A stretch of DNA of 64,000 nt, taken from contig JODU01000030.1 of NCBI GenBank assembly GCA_000720845.1, forward strand, positions 87,196-151,195, given 5' to 3'. Origin of the DNA: Kitasatospora aureofaciens (GTDB lineage Bacteria > Actinomycetota > Actinomycetes > Streptomycetales > Streptomycetaceae). Shown in pieces: positions 25,173 through 33,435 of the stretch (its first letter is position 1; the number at the start of each line of letters is the position of its first letter). The position numbers and the translations under genes are program-made. The notes under the pieces were generated by a model. That model was not told the origin of the DNA, did not search any database, and saw nothing but the letters and a program-made list of their open reading frames with translations.

Positions 25173-25943
25173 GTGAGCGCGGCCCAGGGCCCCGCGGCGC
25201 CCCGTGGCGTGATCGTCACGGGCGGCGGAACGGGCATCGGGCGGGCCACGGCGCGCGCGTTCGCCGAGCGGGGCGACCGCGTGCTGGTCGTGGGACGCAC
25301 CCCCGCGACCCTGGCCGGAACCGCCGAGGGGCACCCCGGCATCAGCGTCCTGACCGCCGACCTCACCTCTCCCGACACGCCCCGGGCCGTCACCGACGCC
25401 GCACTGGAGGCCTTCGGACGGATCGACGTACTGGTCAACAACGCGGCCACCGGCGGGTTCGCCGCGCTCGACCGGACCGAGCCGGAAACCGCCCGCGAAC
25501 AGCTCGAAGGCAACCTCCTGGCCCCGCTGCTGCTCACCCGGCAGGCCCTGGACGCCCTGGCGGCCGACGGCGGCGGCACCGTGCTGAACATCGGCTCGGC
25601 CGGCGCGCTGGGCCGCCGGGCCTGGCCGGAGAACGGGGTCTACGGCGCCGCGAAGGCGGGCCTCGACTTCCTCACCCGGACCTGGGCCGTGGAACTCGCC
25701 CCGCGCGGCATCCGGGTCCTCGGACTGGCGCCGGGCGTGATCGACACCGGTATCGGTGAACGGTCCGGCATGTCGCGGGAGGCGTACGCCGGCTTCCTGG
25801 GGCAGATCGCCGCGCGGGTCCCGGCCGGCCGGGTCGGCAGCCCCGACGACATCGCCTGGTGGGCCGTCCAACTCACCGACCCGCGCGCCGCCTACGCGAC
25901 CGGAGCGGTGCTCGCGGTCGACGGCGGCCTGTCCCTCACCTGA
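25173..25943 (+). CDS. classical SDR oxidoreductase, candidate SnoaW-type partner or aklaviketone reductase
   Basis: The 256-residue SDR starts at GTG 25173 with only a weak ribosome site. It has TGGGTGIGRA (residues 16-25), NNAATGG, Ser in NIGSAGA and YGAAK as the Tyr/Lys pair. Two known anthracycline steps use SDR-type enzymes: the C-1 hydroxylation system (SnoaW with SnoaL2) and 7-keto reduction. The cluster has the NmrA-like gene at 2143 as the other candidate. Assignment between them needs phylogeny. Confidence 0.85.
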   Translation: MSAAQGPAAPRGVIVTGGGTGIGRATARAFAERGDRVLVVGRTPATLAGTAEGHPGISVLTADLTSPDTPRAVTDAALEAFGRIDVLVNNAATGGFAALDRTEPETAREQLEGNLLAPLLLTRQALDALAADGGGTVLNIGSAGALGRRAWPENGVYGAAKAGLDFLTRTWAVELAPRGIRVLGLAPGVIDTGIGERSGMSREAYAGFLGQIAARVPAGRVGSPDDIAWWAVQLTDPRAAYATGAVLAVDGGLSLT

Positions 25944-25965
25944 ACCGGCACCGAAGGAGCCCGCC

Positions 25966-27303
25966 GTGACACACACGGAGACCGACGTGACCACCACCCC
26001 CGAGGAGGTCCGGCAGACCGACAGCGAGCTGGGCCGCCATCTGCTGACCGCCCGCGGATTCCACTGGATCTACGGCACCAGCGGCGACCCGTACGCCCTG
26101 ACGCTGCGCGCGGAGAGCGACGACCCCGTGGCGCTGGCCCGGCGCGTACGGGAGTCCGAGACGCCGCTGTGGCGCAGCGCCACGGGAGCCTTCGTCACCG
26201 GCCGGCACGCGGTGTCCGCCGAGGTGCTGGCCGATCCCCGGCTGAGTCTGCGCCACGCCGATCTGCCGGGTTCGCAACGGCACGTCTTCTCGGACGCCTG
26301 GAGCAATCCCCTGCTGTGCCACATCACCCCGCTGGACCGGGCCTTCCTGCACGCCCCGGGTGCCGACTACGCCCGTTGGCGGCGGGCCGCGGCGCCGGTG
26401 CTGGGCGACGCGGCGACGGACGGGCACCGGGCGGGTGCCGAACGGCTGCACGGCAAGCGGGCCGACGGACTGGGCGCCTCGTTCGACCTCATGGCGGACT
26501 ACTCCCGTCCGGTGGCCGTCGAGGCCGCCGCCGCCCTGCTCGGGGTCCCGGAGGCCGAGCAGGGCCGTTTCGCGCGCGCCTGCGCGGACCTGGCGGTCGC
26601 GCTCGACGCGGTGCTGTGTCCCCAGCCGCTCGCCGTCACCCGTCGGCTCGCCGAGGCCGTGGAGGACGTGCGCGGCCTCGTCGGCGCACTGGTCGCGGCG
26701 CGACGGGCCGAGCCGGGTGACGACTTGCTCGGCACCGTCCTCGGCGCCGACCCGTCCGGCTCCGGCGCCGAGGACGCGCTCGCCGTCGGTGTGCTGGCCG
26801 CCGTGGTGGGCGTCGAGTTCACCGCCGGGCTCATCAACAACGCGGTGGAGGCGCTGCTCGCCCACCCGGTGCAGTGGGCGCTGCTCGGCGAGAGCCCGGA
26901 CCTGGCGTCCTCAGCGGTGGAGGAGGCACTGCGCCACGCGCCGCCGGTCCGGCTGGAGAGCCGGATCGCCGCCGAGGACCTCACGCTCGCCGGCCAGGAC
27001 GTCCCCGCCGGTTCCCAGGTGGTCGTCCACGTCGGCGCGGCCAACCGGGACCCCGAGGTGTTCCTCGCCCCGGACCACTTCGACATCACCCGTCCCCTGG
27101 CCCAGGGGCAGTTGGCGCTGTCCGGCCCGCACACCTCGCTCTTCGGGGCGTTCGCCCGGCTCCAGGCCGAGAGCGCGGTGCACGCCCTGCGCGAACGCCA
27201 CCCTCGTCTCGCCCCGGCGGACGGTGTACGGCGCCGGATGCGCTCCCCCGTCCTGGGCGGCGTGCTGCGGTGGACCCTGACCACGGCGACCACTTCCGCG
27301 TAA
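25966..27303 (+). CDS. cytochrome P450-like glycosyltransferase activator lacking heme Cys (AknT/DnrQ-like)
   Basis: The 445-residue protein starts at GTG 25966, after GAAGGAG. It has the P450 fold (RWRRAAAPVLGD, the I-helix region, and EEALRHAPPVRLESR as the ExxR helix). The heme loop, normally FGxGxHxCxG, reads SGPHTSLFGAF, so the axial Cys is absent. Such proteins (AknT, DnrQ, DesVIII, EryCII) are allosteric partners that activate the neighbouring glycosyltransferase. The partner starts 10 bp downstream, matching the AknT-AknS order. Confidence 0.92.
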   Translation: MTHTETDVTTTPEEVRQTDSELGRHLLTARGFHWIYGTSGDPYALTLRAESDDPVALARRVRESETPLWRSATGAFVTGRHAVSAEVLADPRLSLRHADLPGSQRHVFSDAWSNPLLCHITPLDRAFLHAPGADYARWRRAAAPVLGDAATDGHRAGAERLHGKRADGLGASFDLMADYSRPVAVEAAAALLGVPEAEQGRFARACADLAVALDAVLCPQPLAVTRRLAEAVEDVRGLVGALVAARRAEPGDDLLGTVLGADPSGSGAEDALAVGVLAAVVGVEFTAGLINNAVEALLAHPVQWALLGESPDLASSAVEEALRHAPPVRLESRIAAEDLTLAGQDVPAGSQVVVHVGAANRDPEVFLAPDHFDITRPLAQGQLALSGPHTSLFGAFARLQAESAVHALRERHPRLAPADGVRRRMRSPVLGGVLRWTLTTATTSA

Positions 27304-27312
27304 GGGGTGACC

Positions 27313-28650
27313 ATGCGTGTTCTGCTGACGTCCTTCGCGATGGACGCGCACTTCAACGGCTCGGTTCCGCTCGCCTGGGCGCTGCGGTGCGCCGGGCACG
27401 AGGTGCGGGTGGCGAGCCAGCCGGCGCTGACCGGGAGCATCACGGCGGCCGGGCTGACCGCCGTCCCGGTGGGCACCGACCCGCGCCTCGACGACATGGT
27501 CAAGGGGGTGGGCGGCTCGGTGCTGTCCCACCATGCCAACCAGTCGTTGGACCCCGACGACCCCGGCCGGCTCACGCCCGCCTTCCTCAAGGGCTGGGAC
27601 GCGATGATGACCGCCACGTTCTTCGCCCTCGTCAACGACGATCCGATGGTCGACGACCTCGTCGCCTTCGCCCGCGAGTGGCAGCCGGACCTCGTCCTGT
27701 GGGAGCCCTTCACGTTCGCGGGCGCGGTCGCCGCGATGGCGACCGGCGCGGCCCACGCGCGGGTGCTCTCCTTCCCCGACCTCTTCCTGTCCATGCGCCG
27801 GGCCTTCCTCGCCCAGCTCGGCCCCGCCGCGGCGAACCCGGCCGACGGGCCGGGCGGGGCGCACCCCGACGACTGCCTGGGCCAGTGGCTCCAGTGGACG
27901 CTCGGCCGCCACGGCGTCGCCTTCGACGAGCGGGCGGTGACGGGACAGTGGTCGGTCGACCAGGTGCCGCGCAGCTTCCGCCCGCCCTCGGACGGTCCCG
28001 CCGTGGGCATGCGCTACGTCCCCTACAACGGCCCCGGGCCCGCCGTGGTGCCCGACTGGCTCCGCACCCCGCCGAAGCGTCCCCGCGTGTGCGTCACCCT
28101 GGGGCTGACGGCCCGGACCTCCGAGTTCCCCAACGCCGTCCCGGTCGACCTCGTCCTCAAGGCGATCGACGGCCTCGACATCGAGGTGGTGGCCACTCTC
28201 GGCGCCGAGGAGCGGAGGCTGCTGACCCATGTCCCGGACAACGTGCGCCTGGTGGACCACGTGCCGCTGCACGCCCTGCTGCCGAGCTGTGCGGCCATCG
28301 TTCACCACGGCGGCGCCGGCACCTGGTCGACGGCGCTGGCCGAGGGCGTTCCGCAGATCGCCATGGGCTGGATCTGGGACGCGATCGAACGGGCGCGCCG
28401 CCAGCAGGAGCTGGGCGCCGGTCTCCACCTCCCCTCGCACGAGGTGACGGTCGAGGGGCTGCGGAGCCGGCTCGTGCGGATCCTCGAGGAGCCCTCGTTC
28501 ACCGCTGCCGCCGCGCGGCTGCGGGCGGAGGCCGAGTCCGAGCGGACCCCGGCCGAGGTGGTGCCGGTACTGGAGCGGCTGACCGCCCAGCACCGCGCCC
28601 ACGGACACCGTCGTCACCCGGAGGGCGGGTCCGCGCCGTGCGCCTCCTGA
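27313..28650 (+). CDS. antibiotic glycosyltransferase, AknS-like (copy 2)
   Basis: The 445-residue GT-B enzyme has MRVLLTSFAMDAHFNGSVPL at the N-terminus and IVHHGGAGTWSTALAEGVPQ in the sugar-nucleotide half. ATG 27313 is preferred over GTG 27307, with AGGGG about 7 nt before it. Adjacent to the P450-like activator, it is the likely first transferase, attaching the amino sugar to the C-7 hydroxyl. The 3' end overlaps rmlB by 13 bp. The copy at 16277 is clearly homologous but not a recent duplicate. Confidence 0.93.
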   Translation: MRVLLTSFAMDAHFNGSVPLAWALRCAGHEVRVASQPALTGSITAAGLTAVPVGTDPRLDDMVKGVGGSVLSHHANQSLDPDDPGRLTPAFLKGWDAMMTATFFALVNDDPMVDDLVAFAREWQPDLVLWEPFTFAGAVAAMATGAAHARVLSFPDLFLSMRRAFLAQLGPAAANPADGPGGAHPDDCLGQWLQWTLGRHGVAFDERAVTGQWSVDQVPRSFRPPSDGPAVGMRYVPYNGPGPAVVPDWLRTPPKRPRVCVTLGLTARTSEFPNAVPVDLVLKAIDGLDIEVVATLGAEERRLLTHVPDNVRLVDHVPLHALLPSCAAIVHHGGAGTWSTALAEGVPQIAMGWIWDAIERARRQQELGAGLHLPSHEVTVEGLRSRLVRILEEPSFTAAAARLRAEAESERTPAEVVPVLERLTAQHRAHGHRRHPEGGSAPCAS

Positions 28651-29630
28651 TCACCGGCGGAGCCGGATTCATCGGCTCCCACTACGTGCGTTCCCTGCTC
28701 GCCGGCGACCTGCCCGGTCCCCGGCCGGACCGGGTGACGGTCGTCGACCTGCTCACCTACGCGGGGAGCACGGACAACCTGCCCCTGACGGATCCCCGGC
28801 TGGACTTCCGGCAGCTGGACATCTGCGACCTCGACGCCCTCCTGAAGGTGTTCCCCGGCCACGACGCGGTGGTGCACTTCGCGGCCGAGACCCACGTCGA
28901 CCGCTCCCTGACGGGGGCGGCGGAATTCGTCCGCACCAATGTGCTGGGGACCCAGGCGCTGCTGGAGGCGAGCCTGTCCTGCGGCGTGGCCACCTTCGTG
29001 CACGTCTCGACGGACGAGGTCTACGGGTCCATCGCCGAGGGCACCTGGACCGAGGACGAGCCGCTGCTGCCCAACTCGCCCTACGCGGCGTCGAAGGCGG
29101 GCAGCGACCTCGTCGCCCGGTCCTACTGGCGCACGCACGGGCTGGACGTGCGCATCACGCGGTGTGCCAACAACTACGGCCCCCGCCAGCACCCGGAGAA
29201 GCTCATCCCCCTGTTCGTCACCGAGCTGCTGGCAGGGCGGACCGTCCCGCTGTACGGGGACGGCGGCAACGTCCGGGAGTGGCTGCACGTGGAAGACCAC
29301 TGCCGGGGCGTCCACGCGGTGCTGACCGGCGGGCGGCCCGGCGAGGTCTACAACATCGGCGGCGGCACCCACCTGACGAACCGCGACATGACCTCAAGGC
29401 TCCTCGAACTGTGCGGCGCCGACTGGTCGCGGGTGCGCCGCGTGCCGGACCGCAAGGGGCACGACCTGCGGTACGCGGTCGACGACTCCAAGATCCGCCG
29501 GGAACTGGGCTACCGGCCCCGGCTGTCCCTGGACGACGGACTGCGCGAGGTCGTCGACTGGTACCGCGCGCGCACCCTCCCGCACGCGGCGGCGGGCCCG
29601 CCCCGGGGTGCCGCGGACGGTCCCTCCTAG
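28638..29630 (+). CDS. rmlB: dTDP-glucose 4,6-dehydratase
   Basis: The 330-residue extended SDR has TGGAGFIGSHYVRSLL (residues 6-21), the Thr-Asp-Glu catalytic set in HVSTDEVYGS and the Tyr/Lys pair in SPYAASKAGSD. It also has RCANNYGPRQHPEKLIPLFV, typical of RmlB. It forms dTDP-4-keto-6-deoxyglucose, the branch intermediate for every sugar here. The GTG start lies 11 nt inside the glycosyltransferase gene. The last 15 residues are an Ala/Gly/Pro tail. A terminator hairpin follows. Confidence 0.95.
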   Translation: MRLLITGGAGFIGSHYVRSLLAGDLPGPRPDRVTVVDLLTYAGSTDNLPLTDPRLDFRQLDICDLDALLKVFPGHDAVVHFAAETHVDRSLTGAAEFVRTNVLGTQALLEASLSCGVATFVHVSTDEVYGSIAEGTWTEDEPLLPNSPYAASKAGSDLVARSYWRTHGLDVRITRCANNYGPRQHPEKLIPLFVTELLAGRTVPLYGDGGNVREWLHVEDHCRGVHAVLTGGRPGEVYNIGGGTHLTNRDMTSRLLELCGADWSRVRRVPDRKGHDLRYAVDDSKIRRELGYRPRLSLDDGLREVVDWYRARTLPHAAAGPPRGAADGPS

Positions 29631-29651
29631 GGATCGGGCACAGGACACAGG

Positions 29652-29681
29652 AGAGCCGGCCCCCGTCAGGAGGCCGGCTCT
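29652..29681. terminator. convergent hairpin terminator
   Basis: AGAGCCGGCC (29652-29661) pairs with GGCCGGCTCT (29672-29681) around a 10-nt loop, between rmlB and the convergent 3-ketoreductase. Confidence 0.75.
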
Positions 29682-29700
29682 TCGCCGGACGCGGCTCGTC

Positions 29701-30690
29701 TCAGCGGGCGACGACCCGGGCGGCCTTGCGCACCTGTTCCACCAGGAGTGCCTGGCGCAGCAGGGCCTCCCTCAGGCCGGCCCGGTCGGCTCCGGACAGG
29801 ACCGCCGCCGCGAACGCGTCGAGGGCGTTGCCCACCTGGTGGTCCGCCGGCAGCGTCAGCTCGGTGAGCCGGTCCTGCTGTTCGATGCGGACGACCGGGC
29901 GGTGCTCACGGGGCGGCGTGAAGGCCCGCGGCACGCTGAGCCTGCCCCGGCTGCCCCACAGGGCGTAGGTGGAGCGGTAGGAGTGCTGGAACCCGAAGTC
30001 GAGCTGGGCGGTGACCCCGGTCGCCGTGGACAACAGCACGCTGCCCGCGACGTCGACCCCGGTGCGCTCGTCGACGCGCAGACAGGCCCCGAGGACGTCC
30101 AGCTCCCCGTCGAGGTGCAGCTGGGCCGCGCGCAGGGGGTAGACGCCCACGTCCAGCAGGGCACCGCCGCCGAGCGACGCACTGTGCCGGAAGGACGCCG
30201 GGTCGGGGGGCGGCACCCCGAAGGAGCTGGAGAAGACGCGGAGTTCACCGATCTCGCCGAGCATCCCCCGTACCGCCGCGTGCTGCGAGTGGTGCAGGAA
30301 CATGAAGTTCTCGGTGAGCGCCAGATCGAGCCGGGCGGCCGTCTCGACCAGCTCGGCGCTCTGCGCGTACGTGGTGCTCAGCGGCTTCTCCACCAGGACG
30401 TGCTTGCCGGCGGTCAGCGCCCGCGCGACCCATTCGTGGTGCATGCCCGGAGGCAACGGCACGTACACCGCGTCGATGTCGTCCCGGTCCAGCAGCGCCT
30501 GGTAGCCGGTCACCGCCGCGCAGCCGAAGCGCCTCGCGAGGCGTTCGCCGCGCGCCCCGTCCCGGCTGGCCACGGCCACCAGCCGCACCGACCGGTGCTC
30601 CGCGAGCGCGGGCAGGATCCGGCGCACCGCGATGTCGGCGCAGCCCAGGACTCCCATACGAAGCACCGGTCGCGGAGTGTCCTCGGACAT
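29701..30690 (-). CDS. dTDP-3,4-diketo-2,6-dideoxyglucose 3-ketoreductase (Gfo/Idh/MocA family)
   Basis: The 329-residue protein starts at ATG 30690, with GAGGTGG 4 nt before. It has the Rossmann motif GVLGCADIA near the N-terminus, the catalytic EKPLS (Lys) motif and a C-terminal alpha/beta domain with the His-containing helix DVGVYPLRAAQ. Enzymes of this type trap the unstable product of the 2,3-dehydratase to give 4-keto-2,6-dideoxyhexose for neutral sugars (2-deoxyfucose, rhodinose). It faces the 3-dehydratase across a strong SARP box array. Confidence 0.9.
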   Translation of the reverse strand: MSEDTPRPVLRMGVLGCADIAVRRILPALAEHRSVRLVAVASRDGARGERLARRFGCAAVTGYQALLDRDDIDAVYVPLPPGMHHEWVARALTAGKHVLVEKPLSTTYAQSAELVETAARLDLALTENFMFLHHSQHAAVRGMLGEIGELRVFSSSFGVPPPDPASFRHSASLGGGALLDVGVYPLRAAQLHLDGELDVLGACLRVDERTGVDVAGSVLLSTATGVTAQLDFGFQHSYRSTYALWGSRGRLSVPRAFTPPREHRPVVRIEQQDRLTELTLPADHQVGNALDAFAAAVLSGADRAGLREALLRQALLVEQVRKAARVVAR

Positions 30691-30741
30691 CTGCCACCTC
30701 ACCTGTCGGATACATCGCGGACACAAGCTAGCCGGGCCGGG

Positions 30742-30770
30742 TCGAAGGCCCCTGGAAGCCCGCTGGAGCA
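30742..30770 (+). promoter_or_regulatory. SARP box (three heptamers, 11-bp spacing)
   Basis: TCGAAGG, TGGAAGC and TGGAGCA start at 30742, 30753 and 30764, each separated by four C/G bases. This is the most regular of the arrays and lies in the divergent promoter between the two late sugar genes. Confidence 0.7.
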
Positions 30771-30853
30771 GGCCTTTTCAGCGGGGACTCCACAGCTCTT
30801 CGACCGGTCGGCGCGAGCATGGCCCCGAGGCATTCCTGACGGGAGGGACGGCT

Positions 30854-32158
30854 ATGACGTCGGACACCAAGGCCCTGATCCTGGAGCAGGTCCGCGAGTA
30901 CCACAGGCAGCAGCGGCCCGGACACTTCGAGCCGGGAGTGACGCCGATCCTCTCCTCGGGAGCGGTCCTGGACGAGGAGGACCGGGTCGCGCTGGTGGCG
31001 GCGGCCCTGGACCTGAGGATCGCGGCCGGGGCGCACTCCCGGCGTTTCGAGAGCAGGTTCGCCCGCCACATCGGAGTGCGCAAGGCGCACCTGGTGAACT
31101 CCGGCTCCTCGGCCAACCTGCTGGCGCTGTCGGCCCTGACCTCCGACCGGCTCGGGGACCAGCGGCTGCGCCCGGGGGACGAGGTGATCACCGTGGCCGG
31201 CGGTTTCCCCACGACGGTCAACCCGATCTTCCAGAACGGGCTCACCCCGGTCTTCGTGGACCTGGAGCTCGGCACGTACAACACGACCGCGGAGCGCGTC
31301 GCGGCGGCGATCTCGGACCGCACCCGGGCCATCATGATCGCGCACACCCTCGGCAATCCGTACGAGGCGGCGGAGATCCAGCAACTGGCCACCGACCACG
31401 ACCTGTTCTTCGTCGAGGACAACTGCGACGCGGTGGACTCGACCTACCGGGGGCGCAAGACGGGCACGTTCGGCGACCTGGCCACCGTCAGCTTCTATCC
31501 GGCCCACCACATCACGACGGGCGAGGGCGGCTGCGTCCTCACCAGGAACCTCGAACTCGCCCGGATCGTCGAGTCGTTCCGCGACTGGGGCCGTGACTGC
31601 TGGTGCGAGCCGGGCGAGGACAACACCTGCCTGAAGCGCTTCGACTACCAGCTCGGTGACCTGCCCAAGGGCTACGACCACAAGTACATCTTCTCGCACA
31701 TCGGCTACAACCTGAAGGCGACCGATCTCCAGGGCGCCCTGGCACTGACCCAGTTGGACAAGCTGGAGGAGTTCGGTGCGGCCCGGCGGCGCAACTGGCA
31801 GCGGCTGCGCGACGGGCTGGCGGACGTGCCGGGGCTGCTGCTGCCCAGCGCGACGCCGGGCAGCGACCCGAGCTGGTTCGGGTTCGTGATCACCGTGCTG
31901 CCCGACGCCACCTACACCCGCCGCGACCTGATCGCCTTCCTGGAGGACCGGCGCATCGGCACACGACGGCTGTTCGGCGGCAACCTCACCCGGCATCCGG
32001 CCTATCTCGGCAGCCGGCACCGGGTGGCGGGCGACCTGCGCAACTCGGACGTCATCACCGAGCAGAGCTTCTGGATCGGCGTGTATCCGGGCATCACCGA
32101 GGAGATGACCGACTACATGGTCGAGTCCGTCGTGGAGTTCGTCGCCAAGAACGGCTGA
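30854..32158 (+). CDS. NDP-4-keto-6-deoxyhexose 3-dehydratase, E1/AknP-like iron-sulfur PLP enzyme
   Basis: The 434-residue aminotransferase-fold enzyme starts at ATG 30854, with GGGAGGG 6 nt upstream. The PLP Lys is replaced by His (FYPAHHITTGEGG, His218/219), as in E1 (RfbH). Cys191, Cys249, Cys251 and Cys259 fit the E1 [2Fe-2S] pattern C-X57-C-X1-C-X7-C exactly. It removes the 3-hydroxyl in the route to 2,3,6-trideoxy sugars such as rhodinose. It needs an electron donor; no dedicated E3-type reductase is in the window. It is the last obvious anthracycline enzyme on this side. Confidence 0.94.
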   Translation: MTSDTKALILEQVREYHRQQRPGHFEPGVTPILSSGAVLDEEDRVALVAAALDLRIAAGAHSRRFESRFARHIGVRKAHLVNSGSSANLLALSALTSDRLGDQRLRPGDEVITVAGGFPTTVNPIFQNGLTPVFVDLELGTYNTTAERVAAAISDRTRAIMIAHTLGNPYEAAEIQQLATDHDLFFVEDNCDAVDSTYRGRKTGTFGDLATVSFYPAHHITTGEGGCVLTRNLELARIVESFRDWGRDCWCEPGEDNTCLKRFDYQLGDLPKGYDHKYIFSHIGYNLKATDLQGALALTQLDKLEEFGAARRRNWQRLRDGLADVPGLLLPSATPGSDPSWFGFVITVLPDATYTRRDLIAFLEDRRIGTRRLFGGNLTRHPAYLGSRHRVAGDLRNSDVITEQSFWIGVYPGITEEMTDYMVESVVEFVAKNG

Positions 32159-32173
32159 GCCGCCCGGGCCCGG

Positions 32174-32992
32174 TCAGCCGATCATCCGGTCGAGCAGCAG
32201 GTCGTCCCCGCGCTCCGGCGCGTCCAGCCATGGCTCGGCCGCGAGCACCGCCTGCTGCATCCGCTGCAGGCGCGGGGACGGCGACAGGCCCAGTTCCTCG
32301 GCCAGCCGGCGGCGCAGCCGCTGGTAGACGTCCAGCGCCTGCCAGGACCGGCCCGCCCGGTACAGTGCCGCCATGCACTGGGCGTGCAGTCCCTCGTGCA
32401 GCGGGTGACGCCCAGTCAGCTCGATCAGCTCGGACAGCACTTCGGCGTGACGTCCCAGTCGCAGGTCCGCCTCCACGCACCGCTCCAGCACGCCGAGCCT
32501 GCTCTCCTCCAGCCGGGCCACCTCGATGCTCAGTACCGGCCCGATGCGCACGTCGACCAGGGCCGATCCGCGCCACAGCGCCAGCGCCTCCCTGAAGTGC
32601 GCCGACGCCCTCTCCTGCCGGTCCTCGCCGACGGCCGCCCGGCCCGCGGCAACCAGCCGCTCGTAGCGCGGTACGTCGACGGCGTCCTCGGGCGCCCGCC
32701 AGCAGTAGCCGCCGTACTGGGTGACGAGGACGTCCTTGGCGGACACTCCGGCGTCGGCGCCGTAGGCGGCGGTGAGCTGCCGGCGCAGTTGGAGGATGTA
32801 CGTGTGCAAGGTGGCCAGCGCGCTCTGCGGCGGCTCGCTGCCCCAGATCTCCTCCATCAGCGTCCCCACCGGCACCACGCGGTTCGCGTGGATGGCGAGC
32901 AGCGCGAGGATCTGGCGCGGCTTGGCCGCCGACGGGACGATCGACCGGCCACGCACCTCGGCCGTGAGCGGCCCCAGTAACCAGATGTCCAT
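32174..32992 (-). CDS. SARP family transcriptional activator (copy 2), with a TTA codon
   Basis: The 272-residue protein has the OmpR-type winged helix (TLHTYILQLRRQLTAAYG) and the activation domain (HPLHEGLHAQCMAALYRAGRSWQALDV), the size of DnrI. ATG 32992 is chosen because GGGGGA lies 7 nt upstream; an in-frame ATG five codons earlier is less well placed. Codon 5 is TTA (32980-32978), so translation should depend on the bldA leucyl-tRNA. It lies between the last sugar gene and the divergent RiPP unit and could regulate either or both. Confidence 0.93.
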   Translation of the reverse strand: MDIWLLGPLTAEVRGRSIVPSAAKPRQILALLAIHANRVVPVGTLMEEIWGSEPPQSALATLHTYILQLRRQLTAAYGADAGVSAKDVLVTQYGGYCWRAPEDAVDVPRYERLVAAGRAAVGEDRQERASAHFREALALWRGSALVDVRIGPVLSIEVARLEESRLGVLERCVEADLRLGRHAEVLSELIELTGRHPLHEGLHAQCMAALYRAGRSWQALDVYQRLRRRLAEELGLSPSPRLQRMQQAVLAAEPWLDAPERGDDLLLDRMIG

Positions 32993-33173
32993 ATTGCGGT
33001 CCCCCATGTGGTCGGCACGGCACCCCGAGAACTTCCTGCTGTGGGAGTCTCGCCGACCGCTTCCGGTCCGAACCAGTGCGACGGGCCCGACCAGGCGTAT
33101 GAGGAGCTTAGGGGGCAAGAGGTGGGTTCCTCACATGTGCCCTGTGCGAAATGCACTGCTGTCCACCGGCCCG

Positions 33174-33195
33174 GGTCGACAGAATGATGTCGACC
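33174..33195. promoter_or_regulatory. perfect 22-bp palindrome upstream of the RiPP precursor
   Basis: GGTCGACA, spacer GAATGA, TGTCGACC: perfect 8-bp arms, 63 bp before the precursor ATG. No other copy was noticed in the window. Dimeric LuxR/NarL or TetR regulators bind sites of this form, and a NarL-type regulator gene lies at 37199. No SARP-type 11-bp array was found in this intergenic region. Confidence 0.55.
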
Positions 33196-33258
33196 GCAAC
33201 GGCCACGGGCGGGGGTTCGGCACGCCGTCACGGCCTTCGAAAGCGACAGGAGACACAC

Positions 33259-33435
33259 ATGTCACGGACCACTTCCCGGCCCGAGGCCGACGTGGTGACC
33301 GCAGGGGTCGCGGACGATCTGGTGATCACGGAGTTCGGCCACGAGCCCGAAGCGCTCACCGACAGCCGCATCTGCATCTGCTGGACGCCCGCGTCCGGCA
33401 CCGGGTCGTCCGCGGACGGCGGCACCCGGTTCTGA
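33259..33435 (+). CDS. putative RiPP (TOMM/azoline) precursor peptide
   Basis: The 58-residue peptide starts at ATG 33259, with AGGAGA 5 nt before it, a strong ribosome site. The first 36 residues are acidic and leader-like (ADDLVITEFGHEPEALTD). The remainder begins ICICWTPASGTGSSADGG and has two Cys, three Thr and four Ser in about 22 residues, what an azoline-forming cyclodehydratase uses. The stop overlaps the start region of the cyclodehydratase by 4 nt. No database comparison was possible. The call rests on position, size, ribosome site and composition. Confidence 0.75.
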   Translation: MSRTTSRPEADVVTAGVADDLVITEFGHEPEALTDSRICICWTPASGTGSSADGGTRF

